Counted from the stretch's first letter, positions 1-11,220 are shown. The stretch: DNA of 64,000 bases from Diphasiastrum complanatum (GCA_029204225.1 CM055113.1:32379571-32443570); one strand, 5' to 3'. Numbers and translations: made by a program. Notes: generated from the sequence alone by a model not told the origin.

Positions 1-214
1 CTGATCTGGTTAAGGCTTTTCGTAACTGACTTACATGAAAGACTGGAAAAACCTTACTGTTGTGTGGGAGTTCTAGTTCATAGGTGACCTCGCCTAGTCA
101 CCTACTGATAGTAAATGGACCACAATACCTTGGAAACAACTTAGCACACACTCCTGATTTGAGGGTTTTAGAGTCAACTGGGACTCTCAAGTAGACTTTC
201 TCACTAGTGGAGAA

Positions 215-1433
215 CTACACATCCCATCTGTGTGGATCTGCATAATGCCTGGCTCGATCTTGGGACTGCCTAATGCTACGCGTAGCATGTTCTATCATCT
301 GGTTTAGGTCCTCTAAAAAGTTTCTGGCTGCTTCAACTTTTTCTTGTTTAAACCCTACAGCTATGGGTGAGCGTGGCTGAAAATCGTACATCAGCATAAA
401 TGGGCTGTATCCCGTAGCTGAATATTTGGTACTGTTGTAAGCAAACTCTAATATCGAGAGATACTCCTCCCAATTAGTCTGCTTCTGCTGACGTATGCAC
501 GAAGCATATCCTCCAACACTTGATTTACCCGTTCTGTTTGACCATCCGTCTGTGGATGGTTGGTGGTACTCATATTAAGTTTAGTATGGAGATGATGGAA
601 TACTGCCTCCAAACATTTCCAGTAAACTTACTGTCCCGGTCGCTGACTATGCTGGAAGGTAGACCGTACAATTTAAATAGCCCGTCTACAAACAACCTCG
701 CTAACTCTGGAGCTCTAACGGTTGTTTTGGTTGCAATAAAATGAGCCATTTTGGTCATACGGTCAACTGTGACCCATATAGCATCATTACCCTTTTGGGT
801 TTTAGACAGGCCTACTATAAAATCTATGGAGATACTCTCCCATTTACCAGCTGGTATTTCTAAGGGATGCAACAACCCTCCTGCCTTTAAACGCTCTGCT
901 TTGTTTACTTGACACTACTGGCAACTAGTTACATACTGATGGACGTCCTTTTTCATACTGGGTCAAAAAAATTGCCTACAAAGAAGCTCATAGGTCTTCT
1001 GTATGCTTGGGTGTCCCGCACTAGGATTGTCATGACATTCATATAGGACCTGCTACCTATAATCCTCTGAATTGGGGACACATACTCTATCTCTATAGAG
1101 CAAGTACTCATCCTAAATGGAATACTGTTTCCATTTGAATCCTTGAGTCAACTGACCCTCAACCGCTGGGGTTTGCTTGGGTAATACAGGCTCAGAATCC
1201 TCAACGTCATCTGACGACGTATACTCGGACTCATCATCATCCTCAACGAAAGCTGTCGTATTCTTGGATGAACTGGCACCAGCCCCGGAAACTTGTTCTG
1301 GAGTCTGTAACTGTCTGTTCTGGACTGAGTTCCAGATAGTAGAGAAGAATGCATCATGCTGGCATTTCCCTCTCAAGGACTCGAGTAACTCATTATGAAT
1401 CTGAGTAAAACTCAGCTTGTTTATCATAGGCAT
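215..1433 (-). pseudogene. Ty3/Gypsy integrase region, copy A
   Basis: From right to left: an acidic spacer (about 1,113-1,433), a zinc-binding region with HDNPSAGHPSIQ and SCQ-stop-CQVNK (about 900-1,080), and the integrase core with LLHPLEIPAGKWESI, AIWVTVDRMTKMAHF and [11 protein letters not shown], then FQPRSPIAVGF toward the C-terminus. Core aspartates are visible. Several stops sit where tryptophan is expected (FF-stop-P near 970, CQ-stop-C near 915). A one-base change near 615 breaks the frame after TGNVWR; the other copy reads on there. Confidence 0.85.
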
Positions 1434-1683
1434 TATGCTACTGTATTGAATTTTCCATGCCTATATCTGATAGACATGTCAAACTCTTGCATCAACTCTG
1501 CCCAACGAGCTTTCCGACCTCTAAGCTCAGGTTGATTGCAAAGATATCTGAGACTCTCATGGTCTGTCAGGACCTCAAAGTTGGCACCATACAAATAATG
1601 CCTCCAAGTCTTAAGGGCATGGACTATAGAAAAGAGTTCCTTTTCATAGGCACTGTACCTAGTCCCTTGGGACACTGTCTGAT
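1433..1683 (-). pseudogene. Ty3/Gypsy RNase H fragment fused to the gag knuckle, copy A
   Basis: Translation reads GTRYSAYEKELFSIVHALKT, then WRHYLYGANFEVLTDHESLR, then a YRHGKFNTVA end. These are the middle and C-terminal RNase H motifs of Gypsy pol (glutamate of YEKEL, aspartate of TDHES). The first catalytic aspartate block (TDAS...) and all of RT are missing: the sequence just upstream is the zinc knuckle CPKG, in a different frame. This marks an internal deletion shared with the copy at 53,312-53,556. Confidence 0.85.
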
Positions 1684-1729
1684 TGTGTGTCCCTTGCCCA
1701 TACACACAAAGCACAAACGTTCTTGTTTA

Positions 1730-2490
1730 GCTTTCTCAAAATCATCTGGTTTTAAGGGCTATATGAGTGAAGGGCGTTTTCTGAGGAGCTTCACCTTTAA
1801 ATTTATCTTCTTTCTTTCTTTTTAAAAATTTCTTTTTAGATTGAAAGTCTTTCTGAGGAGGCTGCTCAAAAAGTGGTTGTTGTCTCGCCCTCTTCCTACC
1901 CACTGAATCATCATAGATTTGAGCATATCTGAGAGCTTGTTCAAGGGTAGTAGGCGAGTTTCTCTGGACCTCTACTTTACACTCATCTTTGAGGCCAGGG
2001 ACAAATCCCCTGATTTTCTAGTCATCCATATTTTTAATCTTTAAAATTGCTTCTCGATACTGCGAGATATATTGGATGAAGGACTTGTCCATTACTATTC
2101 TTTCCTAGGCTTCCCAGGCTCTATCGAGTTCATTTTCTGGTAGAAATTCTCTTAGGAAAGCCTCTTCAAAAGCTTTCCATGACCGGGGAGTCTGCCCAGT
2201 CTCCTGGAGATTTAACCACCACTTATAGGCCATAGGCCCTAAGGAAAGACTGGCCTCAATAGCTTGCAAATGGTCAGGGGTCTGTTTAAGAGCATGAATG
2301 TTCTTCCATTTGTTGAGGAAGGTTTGTAGAATATCTGCATTTTTATCCTTCTCTTCCCCATTAAAAGTAGGAGGTTTTAAATCTTTAAAAACACTCGGGT
2401 GAGACCGTAAAGTCTCACCTAAAACTCATGGAAGTGGAGAAGGGGATAACTGAGAAGTGGAGGGAAGGCTCTTTTTCGCGGAACTCAAAA
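1730..2490 (-). pseudogene. gag remnant (capsid and basic linker) of copy A
   Basis: Minus-strand translation gives capsid-like sequence (SWKAFEEAWE, FLPENELDRAWEA, VMDKSFIQYIEQYREA), then PGLKDE and the QALRYAQIYDD block, then a lysine-rich linker. It leads into a CX2CX4HX4C zinc knuckle (CFVCMGKGHTIRQC) at about 1,684-1,730. The N-terminus is lost to the deletion near 2,490, and stops are present around 2,105 and 1,740. Gag would package element RNA; this copy cannot make a complete protein. Confidence 0.75.
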
Positions 2491-3151
2491 TCAATCTGAT
2501 TTCAGGTGTGAAGCTCCAACAAACTGAGTATAAATCGGAAATTTACAAAAGGAAATCCAGAATTTTTAAAGTCCCTGCCCTCGCTGGTTGGACAACAACC
2601 TGTCTGGCCCGATTTGTCCAATTTACAACTCTAAAATCACCTCAAATCTTCGATTTGACCCAAGCCTATAGGTCGCTAGTCTATAGCAAGTAAGTTTGAA
2701 GCTCAAACTCCTGAGAATTCCCAGCAAACAGGGATGAATTTTCACCTTTTCTCCTCTCTGTCCAGCGCTGACCCTGCTACACTAATTCAGATTAGAACTT
2801 GCTATAATCTACTCAAAACTTCATACAAATTTCAGAGTTGAGGGCTGTCTATACAGTGATGGATCTGCCTATCTTTTCCCCTTGAGATTCCACTCAGATA
2901 ACAATGTTTTACACTAAAAAATCAGAAGTAATTATCTGATTTTGCAGCGATGGAACTACCCTTGAATTCTGGTTCGGATTCTGTCAAAAAAACAAGTAAA
3001 TCCACCAAGATTTCCTCAGTAGGAGACTGTTCCTACAGCGAGTCTCCTCCTCTATTTCTTTCTAAGAACTTGAAGAAGTTCTGAGCAATCTAGCTACTTT
3101 CTCCACTGCTGAAAACTGAGTTCCCTAGGATGGAGATGGCTCTGATACCAG

Positions 3152-3509
3152 TGTAATAGATCCTAACACCACAGTAGGGCAAACACTAACTGATCCACCC
3201 AACCTTGCCTACTCCCAGATATAGAGTAAGCCCCACCTAGCCCAGAGTGAGAACTGGTAGCATGCTACTGCCAGGTGTCGGCCACGTGTCACTGACGTGG
3301 CCGACTGCACGTCGGGACCCAACTGGGGGCCCTATCTTGCTGATAGGGTCCCTAGGCTGTGTTAGGCCCGCCATGGCTATGGACCGTGTTGGGGCACACT
3401 ACTCACACTATCTTGCCCTGTTGGTCATGTACGTTGGACACGACCCTGACTATGGTATCTAACCTATCTGTGTTCTCTAGGGTTCGGCACTGGTTACGAG
3501 CTCGTAACA
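3152..3509 (-). repeat. 5' LTR of the copy A chromovirus (358 bp)
   Basis: On the minus strand it starts TGTTACGAGCTCG and ends GGATCTATTACA, the usual TG...CA termini. It is followed at 3,138-3,150 by TGGTATCAGAGCC on the minus strand, the tRNA-Met primer binding site. By eye it differs at about 7 positions from the LTR at 55,517-55,874. Confidence 0.92.
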
Positions 3510-4830
3510 ATGACACATGGCAAGATGCATTCAATTTTAAAGTGATCTTAAATGTGCCATTGTCCAAGTAGCAATACTCAATATTCTCAAGACTTCAAGT
3601 TTCAAGGGCCTTGAGGCTTGAGGCTTGGGCCCTAGGGCCTCGCCTAGATAATACAAGCTGGCAAATGCCTTAAGGCTCAAGCTTCAAATTACAGGCATTA
3701 CTTGAACTCTGTCCTTAAAAAACCGATTTTTTGATAATTGAATCCTAAAATTTCCTGTATTTTTCAAAAAGTGCAGTATTTTATCCTGCCATGTATACAT
3801 GTGAGAGGCACATTTTCTTGTAAGAAAAACCCTTATAGTCTAAAATCTTGCATATTTCTTAAGCACTCGGTTTTGAAGACTTTTTGATCTTGTAATATTT
3901 TTCTTATACCGGGCTTTCATCAAAGTTGTCGGTTCCATTCTTGGGAGATGTCGGCTTTCCCGATCGCTGCCACACCCTCTCTCGAACCAAAAAAATATGT
4001 AGCCAGGCACTACAGGGCCCTGCTATAGTTCGCGAGAGAGGTATTACTCTCTGCTCCCTCATCCTCTTGCAAAATAACTTAGTCTAAGTATTGTACTGTA
4101 CCCAGCAAATTGAAAAGTTAATGAAGACTCCTGAGCTGTAGGGTCAGAGTTCGCGGGCACTAGGCAGATGGATTTCCGGCTCAATTATTTATTCTTCTAT
4201 TTTTTTTTTCAGAATTTTCTGACATGTACTAGTAAATAGCCTCCGAATGACTGTAGGTGCCACGCAGGTCTGAAGGTTATGAAAAAAGGACTCCCCACCC
4301 TTCCACAAACCACCAGCCAGTTCCTCCTGAGAGATGACTGAATAAAAACCCCACAGATAAACTGTGGACTCTGAGCTCTCCTCAGTCTGACTAGAAGGCA
4401 GATGTGGCTTTGTTGTCCCTCATCAAAACCGATGGCTGCCAGTAAACCATGACCAAAAGGCAAAAAATGCCTAAGAGCCCAATCCAAGCTTAAACTTATT
4501 TTATCTAATTATTTTTATTTTTTTTGAAAGGGGGAGATTTGTTTAACTTCATCCTCAAGATCATAACCAAAAAAAATAAAAGGTACATTCTTACAAAGGT
4601 AAGAATACAACCATGAACTCTAAATTCACAAGGTCAATATAGAAAATTAAAATTAATAGGGAGACTATACTATTAAACAAGTACACACAACCAAACAAGA
4701 TTTACCTTGATTCTAAGGTTGTGATAACTTACCCAAATACAGCCACCTTCCCAAGTAAAAAAATACCCAACACAAAGGCAGAAAAGGGAACGTGTGCACC
4801 TTTAAGAGAATCGACGGCTCTGATACCAGT
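3510..4830 (-). other. Internal leader of a second LTR element, no clear ORF
   Basis: Sequence from about 3,643 to 4,830 recurs at 25,385-26,587 and 56,010-57,190. The minus strand holds a primer site TGGTATCAGAGCC at 4,816-4,828 beside the LTR starting at 4,831, so this is the 5' untranslated part of a retroelement. It contains homopolymer and AT-rich runs and only short non-conserved ORFs. The 3' part and the second LTR are not present. The first 130 bp (3,510-3,642) are flank shared only with 55,875-56,008. Confidence 0.6.
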
Positions 4831-5186
4831 TGTTACAACTCCCTAGGATCATCGACTGCTTTGAAGGTTCCGCACACCCCATACCAATGACGACACACCG
4901 TAACCGCCCAACCATAACCAACCCACCCCCATGCCCTCGAGCAATCGACATAGTCATGCCCGGTCAAGCCTCCTACGATAATTGGCGTCCCATACCACCA
5001 GCCATCGCACTCGGCTCTCCCTAGCACACATCTCCTGGCTTGGAGATACATCCTGGCCAATGCACGTGCTCTCCATCCATCAACTCCCGGGTAGACTGAG
5101 TGAATGGAAAGAGGGAAACCCCACCACTATATAGGCATAGCACAGTGGGTCCCATCAAGCACGATCCTGCTGGCGACACGTGACCA
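4831..5186 (-). repeat. LTR of second element, copy A (356 bp)
   Basis: Plus-strand bounds are TGTTACAACTCCC and GACACGTGACCA. A tRNA-Met-type PBS abuts it on the left. An ACTATATAGGC stretch near 5,127-5,137 could be its TATA element on either strand. The right flank is CCTAG, and CCTAG also occurs at the left edge of the shared internal segment (3,643-3,647), although no second LTR is there. Copies lie at 26,588-26,938 and 57,191-57,546. Confidence 0.7.
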
Positions 5187-6060
5187 CCTAGGATGGTGAG
5201 GTGTGGCACCAAAACATGTCGATAACTCCAGTCCTGCGTCATGCCCCTTGTGAGGCCGTCATTGAAGGGCGTACCGTTATGGTACATAACATTGAGGATG
5301 AGGTCATGGCACATGTAGAAGGGCAAAAGACAGAGGAACTATTGGTGTTGGAGGTGAATAAGGGTCTGCTAATTGCAGAGCTAGAAAGGATGGGGTTTGT
5401 TGTTGTTACGGTCACTAGGACTTGGTGTTTCAGCAAAGTTCGGAGTGTTGAGAAGGCTTTGAATTGGATGTTGGACTCTGAGGATCATCTGGATATTGAT
5501 GAATTGCCTAAAGTGGCTGTGAGCAAGGCAGAGTTTCCTAAGGACGAAGGCTAAGTCACAGGGGTTGAACGGAAAAGTGTGGCAGGAGGAGCAAATTTGG
5601 ATTGGGATGGAGTTGTACGCCAAAAGGCTTGAGGAAGACCAAAAGCAGATAATAGCCTTGAGGAAGGCTGGAAAAGAAGAGGAGTCAGAGTGCAGAAATG
5701 AAGCCTTGCAATTGTGGAAACATTCTATGGTGGATCAAAGTGAAATTCAAGAGGAATCTTTGTCTTGTGACTTGAAGATCTGGTCAGCAACGGGTTGCAT
5801 CAACAAAAGGATCTTGATTCATTTTCAATATTGCAGAGCACCAAAAATCAAATGGACAACCAGCCATAGCTCAATGGAAAATTATTTTGTCACTCACCAC
5901 CATAAGAATTTTGCATCTATTCGTCAAGTGGGAGATTGCTGGGAATTGTGCCCATGATACATCCATGGGACTCATTAGTCACATATGACAAGTATTCATC
6001 ACAAAATAGAGCTACAAAACTAGATGACCCTGGCCAGAAAACAGTTGTGCCTCTGAAAAG
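5187..6060 (+). pseudogene. Decayed UBA-domain plus coiled-coil protein fragment, copy A
   Basis: The frame at 5,216-5,554 contains EVNKGLLIAELERMGF, then SVEKALNWMLDSEDHLDIDE, which fits a ubiquitin-associated (UBA) three-helix domain of the plant UBA/UBXN1-like family. After a stop and frame changes, 5,600-5,700 gives AKRLEEDQKQIIALRKAGKE, like the charged coiled coil that follows UBA in those proteins. The usual alanine/leucine helix between them is altered (VVVTVTRTWCFSK). No ATG-to-stop frame covers both parts and no intron signals were convincing, so this is a broken copy. An almost identical broken copy is at 57,547-58,420. Confidence 0.6.
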
Positions 6061-7074
6061 TGGCGTAGTGGATAAATAGGATTAGCAATATTAAGCTTTC
6101 TTGAATTTTTTCTCTTAAGCAGTATCTTGTTGTATAAGACAACACGTTGGAATAACTCAGACTACAGCAATTTTGGAGCTCTATCTCCTGTGCTTCTTGG
6201 AATGATCAGAGGGAGATTGAGAGAGCTTGTATATCGTGTCTGTATCCTTTGGCTGTTTTCTTTATGTTTGATGACTACCAACAGTCTGTCTTGTCTGCAT
6301 AGATTGAATCTGTTTGTGAGCGCTAGTCTGATACAACAAGCAGACAAATGAAAGCTTCAGTGTGGGAAGTAATGACACTGGACAGGTGAGTGGTCATTGA
6401 GTACTACACGCAGCAGTTACGAGCCAAATTGACAGAGAAAAGTTTAGGTGAGTAGATTATGTATGTTAAACCACGGGTAACTTATTGTAAGTTATGTACG
6501 TATTTCTAATGCGTTAGAATCAAGCCTGCATGTACCTATGGAGGATCTGTACAAGATTGCGTCTATCAGAAGTGAAAGACACAGAGAAAGAGTTATGCAG
6601 TTCAGCGTGTGTTTCATTTCTGCATCACTATTTTTTACTTGTGCGGATGGTGCGATATGCAGATCAAGTTGTGTGCGCTTTGTCCATAAAAGAAATCAGG
6701 AGAGATCTCAACATGCGCTGCATGAAGCAGTCCTCGACAAGCGAGCATGAAGGCAAACAACAACCATTGAGCATAATGCCATAATGTCCAATATTGTTAC
6801 AAACTGAACCAAAAGAAAGGCAGGTATCTACGGATCAGACGACGCCAGATAACACGATCACAATCACGTAATACAAAACCATAATGTTTTTCATATTATC
6901 ATAGCAGCAACATCATTACAATTAAGTATACAAAGTGATCAAAACAGCATCACACTAGTCCTAACAACGGCATTCACTATACTATTATAACAAGGTTCTT
7001 CGTCATTTATAGGACAAATGACATGAGGAAGCATATGCCGATTTCATAGAATAAGATGCAGATAACCATGAATC
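6060..7074. other. Non-coding flank downstream of the 116-residue gene, copy A
   Basis: This 1-kb stretch is conserved at 58,420-59,429 and, inverted, at 36,087-37,091. The inverted copy and copy B show small indels and substitutions that do not respect any frame. I see no known protein, RNA gene or transposon terminus. It probably includes the 3' UTR of the minus-strand gene ending at 7,075. Confidence 0.5.
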
Positions 7075-7425
7075 CTAGACCCAACATCCAGTCCCCTGAC
7101 CAGGCACAGTGACGCTCTTGATAGGGTTACCTTCGACAACACCCAGGCACTTTTCATGCTTATCGTAGAAGCTAACAACGAATTTATCGTATTCCGTCTT
7201 GAACTTGAAGCTAACCGTGTTATTGTGTAGCTCATGCAGGTTATCGGTGTACAATGTGCCGGTAATCGTCTCCAGTCCAGCAGAACTAGTGTCAACTATG
7301 GCAGAGCCTGCAAAAGTTTTGCTCTCCTCATGTATTTTGAGAGCCAGGAGCTTGATGCCGCTCACCGCCTCTCCATGGACATGACCCTGATAAAGGTACC
7401 TTTTGCTTACTTGGTCTTGCGCCAT
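7075..7425 (-). CDS. Small predicted beta-rich protein of unknown family, copy A (116 aa)
   Basis: Begins MAQDQVSKRYLYQGHVHGEA and ends VPGQGTGCWV. There is no signal peptide or membrane segment from the MAQ start. Alternating hydrophobic/polar runs (GIKLLALKI, AGSAIVDT, TITGTLYT, NTVSFKFK, KFVVSFYD, LGVVE) suggest a mostly beta fold. MAQ is chosen as start because the frame is free of indels from MAQ to GCW in all copies, whereas the sequence upstream has indels that change frame between copies. Copy-specific residues include E33, C93 and G99. I do not recognise the family. An upstream in-frame ATG at 7,623 would add 66 residues but is not conserved. Confidence 0.7.
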   Translation of the reverse strand: MAQDQVSKRYLYQGHVHGEAVSGIKLLALKIHEESKTFAGSAIVDTSSAGLETITGTLYTDNLHELHNNTVSFKFKTEYDKFVVSFYDKHEKCLGVVEGNPIKSVTVPGQGTGCWV

Positions 7426-7582
7426 GCTTGAAATTAAAGTAGAATGGGTTTGAGGGATGAGCTTAAGCGAGAGTAGTAGCAGTACCGACGACTCCTGAGA
7501 GACCAGCGAGTGAGTGAGAGAGAGTGAGAGAGTTGTCACTCCTGAGATGAGACGAGTGAGTGAATGAGTGAGTGAGATCAGG

Positions 7583-7590
7583 CTATAAAC
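7583..7590 (-). promoter_or_regulatory. TATA-like box of the 116-residue gene, copy A
   Basis: Minus strand GTTTATAG lies about 160 bp upstream of the MAQ start. It is followed by a pyrimidine-rich CTCACTCACTC stretch resembling a plant Y-patch or TC-rich 5' leader. The same arrangement is kept at all four copies. Confidence 0.45.
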
Positions 7591-7787
7591 TGCAAGAAAG
7601 TAGCCCCTACGTGAAGAAGCCATAAACTTTATTCAGGAAGATATACTTTTCGAAAAAATTAGATGCCAAAGTAAACTTTAAACTTTATTAAGTAAGAATA
7701 TACACTCTTGGAAGAAAGTTAACTGGCAGAGCTTAAAATGCTCTTCCACTCTGCCACACACTCTCTAGTCATATTCCAAATGGTGAA

Positions 7788-7790
<3 letters not shown>

Positions 7791-7822
<32 letters not shown>
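7791..7822. repeat. (GA)n microsatellite
   Basis: About 16 GA units. The homologous positions in the other blocks also carry GA/CT runs of very different length (32,178-32,230; 35,212-35,297; 60,188-60,220). Confidence 0.95.
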
Positions 7823-7824
<2 letters not shown>

Positions 7825-7825
7825 G

Positions 7826-9330
7826 ATCACATTGGGCTATTTGAATTCAATAGCATCGATATGCAAGATCAAAATGGGCCCACATTATCTCTAGACATTC
7901 AAAATGTAGACTCATGTCTATCCATGGCCGCAAAATCACAAATGCAAAAAGCATCATTCTTGAATGTGCATGACAGAGAAGATGAGAGCCTGTACAATTT
8001 TCAAAATTGAGATAGATTCATCATAGGTAATCAACACACATTTTGCAATCCAAAGTGTGTGTGCTCAAATTTTGAAAAAATAGGTTCGATGAGGGAGAAC
8101 CATCCTTGGCATGCAAAGATCTGTTTTTTTTTTTGTTTTTAAAATGTTTGGACTAGAGCATCTGCAATATATTCATCTACCAAATGGCAATTTGAGTTTT
8201 TCAAGTATTGGCTTTAAAATTGTGCATTGATGACGAACCAAAGCTAAAATCCACACTAATAATTTGCTCTCTTCTTTCAATAGAGGTTATTGTACTAGAA
8301 ATACTATGTGCACACAATTGAGATCCACTATTACATATTTTTTGAAATTGGAACGTTGCACTAAATACAAAAATGCCAATACATGCTATGTTGGTTTTTT
8401 TTTTAATTAGCTTTTCATTTGTAACATCGTATGGTACTTTTACCTTTTCACAATGCTAATTAGAAATCGTTATCATTTGGTCTGAATATGGTCACTTGAG
8501 TTTGTAATCACATTCAATTGATTTGAAAACAATAACATCGACTTGCAAGATTAAGAATGGGCCCACAAATTCTCTAGAAATTCAAAATACAAATTAGATA
8601 TATCTTTGGCCACATAATCCCACATGCAAAGAGAATCATTCTCGAATGTGAATGTGTCGACAGATAGTGTGGAGCAATATGAGAGTCTATAAAAATTTCA
8701 AAATTTGTTACCAACACTCATTATGATGTGCTCACATTCTACAATCAAAGTGCATGTGCTCAAATTTCCAAAATAGGTTGATGCGGTAAAACCATCTTTG
8801 ACGTGCAAACATTTGCGCTTTTTTGTTTTTTAGAATGTTTTGACTTGAGTAGAACATCAATATATTTGTCTACCGAAAAAAGACAACTAGAGTTTTTCAA
8901 GTATCGGCTTATAGTAAATCTTATCTCTAACGTGCATCAATAATGAACCAAAACTAAAATCTACACTAACAATTTGCTCTCTTTTTTCAATGAAGATTAT
9001 TAGAAATACTATGTACACACACACATTTGAGATATTTTGTAACATATTTTTGAAACTAGATTGTTGCACTAGATACAAAAACACACGCTACATGCTATCT
9101 TGTTTTTCATTAAGTTTTGTATTTGTGTCAAATGGTACTTTTACCATTTCAAATGGTAATAATAACTTGTTATCATTTGGTTAAATATAGGCACCTATGT
9201 TTGTAATCATATGGGCCGATTTGAATACAATAACATTGATTTACACTGAATCAAGATGGGTCCACAAAATTTCTAGACATTCCAAATATAGACATGATAT
9301 CCGGCCTGACTACAAAATCAAAGTTTTGAC
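7826..9330. repeat. Degenerate tandem satellite, about 690-bp unit, two and a bit copies
   Basis: Unit landmarks recur at about 690 bp: CAAGAT...GGGCCCACA at 7,864, 8,545 and 9,247 (as GGGTCCACA), TTTTTCAAGTAT at 8,196 and 8,894, and ACTATGTGCACAC/ACTATGTACACAC at 8,303 and 9,008. Related single or partial units are at 32,231-32,990, 34,395-35,210 (inverted), 39,155-39,315, 41,690-42,111 (inverted) and 43,040-43,500 (inverted). No coding potential was seen. Confidence 0.75.
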
Positions 9331-9740
9331 GTTCTACTAGTAAATTTTTTGAGAGTTTCACGAGTTTATTTTCTCCACGATTCAACAGAAAAGTAGCATA
9401 TGGTGTGCTATCCTTTTCATGCCACAACATGATTTTTTATGAAGAAGAATCGTGGATTGGTAGATAGTTAAAAAATTGACTATTTATCAAATTTTAAATA
9501 CTTCCATCACAAGACACTTTGCAACTTTTTAAATACAGATTTATCTTTATTATGAAAAAATGTTCATGAAGCTATAAAAGCTAGCATGTTGGCATGTTGG
9601 TCTACAAAAGAATGTAACTGTTTATAAACAATGATAGATAAAATGGATTCTTTTTTGAGAGACATCGACTACCACACTGATGTGCTATCAAATTGGATCC
9701 AGAAAAGAAAGTTTGATTTTTTATTTTTTAAATTAAAAAA
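9330..9740. other. AT-rich sequence without recognisable gene
   Basis: I see no ORF, terminus or repeat structure here. It lies within the 2.6 kb present in copy A but absent from copy B. Confidence 0.5.
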
Positions 9741-10300
9741 AACTATAAAATAAATTTTTTTCTCCTTGTGCATGCTTCTTCTTGAAACACTCGGATGCAA
9801 AGGGCCCCTTCTTAGATTTATCCTTCTTACCCTTCTTTGAGCTTGATTGGCGTTCTTCATCCTTTGATGGATCACCTCCTTGTTGCTTGTTGGATTTTTT
9901 TTCCTTTTCACTTGCCTTTGATGGAGAAGTTTGCCTGCTCATCACCCTTGTGCAAGGAAAATGAATCCATCCTAGCTCTGGCATGTTGGAACGTACTCTT
10001 CTGGGCTATGAGAATAGTTTGGAGCTTCTCAATGGATGGAAGGAATTCTTGATAACAAAACTTAAACAAGATTGGAGTATTCATCTCCCAATCCATTCAA
10101 GATGACATGGAGAATCTCACTCTCCTTTATCTTATCACTGATGATCTAAGGAAAAGTCGATTAGCCTATCAAAAAACAGGCCATTCCCAAAGTGACCTTG
10201 AGAATTGAGGACTTAGCTGTTCAAAGTCGACTACTACCTTTTGAGAAGTGGAAAGGAGGTTAAATGTGTGTGACTCATCACAAGTGCCAATGTGTTATTT
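9740..10300 (-). pseudogene. Ty1/Copia-type gag remnant
   Basis: Minus-strand frames give SDKIKESEILHVILNGLGDEYSNLV, typed here only as its key core LHVILNGLGDEY, which matches the conserved block of Copia gag. Other frames give QEFLPSIEKLQTILIAQKS, SFSLHKGDEQANFSIKGK and a lysine-rich tail ending CFKKKHAQGE. The pieces are in different frames with stops between them, so it is inactive. It is absent from copy B. Confidence 0.6.
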
Positions 10301-10368
10301 CAAACTGAAGAATGAAGAAAAGGAAAAAGAAAAAGAAAAAAGTGTGACCTTTCTTTTTACATCAAAAA

Positions 10369-10381
10369 TGGTATCAGAGCC
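10369..10381 (+). other. Retroelement primer binding site (tRNA-Met type), plus strand
   Basis: TGGTATCAGAGCC preceded by TTTACATCAAAAA, as found right after a 5' LTR ending in CA. It points rightward, opposite to the gag remnant on its left, so two different elements abut here. The corresponding LTR boundary is not clear. Confidence 0.55.
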
Positions 10382-10765
10382 TATCTAAGTGTTTGACGAA
10401 TTTATCATCCAAAGTTTTCAATTTTTCATGAAAATCTAGATTTAAAAGAATTTTTTTTGGTTTTTTACAAGTTTACAGAATTTTGTGGCCAACTTAAAAA
10501 TTTGTAACTTGCTCAATACTAAACGGAATTTAGAAAAGATTATATGGCTAGAAAGCCCTTTCAATGACCTACAATAGTATCTATTCAGATTGAATTACAA
10601 AGAATGAAATGTTGGGTGGAAATCAAATAGAAAAAGAGCAGAAAAATAAAAAAAAAACAAAAAATACAATCACCACTCATGTTTTGGACGTTTTTGGACA
10701 TAACTCTCACAAATCACATCCATAATGCAAAGCTAACCCTAGCATGCAAAGATCAAGATGCCTAA

Positions 10766-11220
10766 TGCATTCTATCCACAAAATATGAAAAAAATACTAA
10801 CAAGCAAGATGAGAGTGCATTGCTCCCCGACAACGGTGTCAAAATTGTAGCGGGTTTATTTCCTAGCCTATCCTCAACCCAAGATCCAAGCAATCTAGCA
10901 TCAAGGAGATGAAGTTAGTTGTGACACGTAGGTTCGATCCCATGTGAGCAAAAACATATCTCAAAATTCAGCATGTATGGAACATCCACATCTAATGCAT
11001 TCTATCCACAAAATATGAAACAAAATGCTAACAAGCAAGATGAGAGTGCATTGCTCCCCGACAACGATGTAAAAATTGTATCGGGCCTATCCTCAACCCA
11101 AGATCCAAGCTATCTAGAATCAAGGAGATGAAGTTAGTTGTCACACGTAGGTTCGATCCCATGAGAGCGATAGCATATCTCATAATTCAGCATGTATGGA
11201 AGATCCACATCTAACTCTAA
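10766..11220. repeat. Tandem duplication of about 230 bp
   Basis: The sequence from TGCATTCTATCCACAAAATA (10,766) recurs starting at 10,997, including CAAGCAAGATGAGAGTGCAT and the GGTTCGATCCC segment. Copy B has only one unit (from about 60,529), so the duplication arose, or was lost, after the block was copied. Confidence 0.85.

Larger units (their letters stand above)
1..3509 (-). mobile_element. Chromovirus-type Ty3/Gypsy element, copy A, cut by left window edge
   Basis: Read on the minus strand this is 5' LTR, PBS, gag, then RNase H and integrase, and it leaves the window inside the integrase C-terminus. It matches 51,887-55,874 almost base for base, so its missing left LTR and chromodomain probably lie just outside the window. 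Relative to that copy it has lost about 500 bp near 2,490 (gag N-terminus and leader). Protease and reverse transcriptase are absent in both copies. The sequence after the LTR at 3,510 begins ATGACACATGG, the same as the right flank of the complete copy, so both descend from one insertion. Confidence 0.9.

Noticed and set aside
1457..1825. Plus-strand 122-codon ORF, repeated at 53,345
   Set aside because: Antisense shadow of the RNase H and gag knuckle coding sequence.
3138..3150. tRNA-Met-like sequence GGCTCTGATACCA
   Set aside because: It is a retroelement primer binding site, not a tRNA gene.
4209..4487. 92-codon minus ORF in the LTR element leader
   Set aside because: Broken or altered in the homologous 25.9-26.2 kb and 56.6 kb segments; no family resemblance.
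7075..7623. 182-codon version of the small protein starting MASSRRG
   Set aside because: The upstream 66 codons are frame-disrupted in the other copies and read as TC-rich 5' leader.
10925..10950. GGTTCGATCCC, like a tRNA B box
   Set aside because: No matching A box, acceptor stem or anticodon loop at tRNA spacing; it lies inside a probable LTR.
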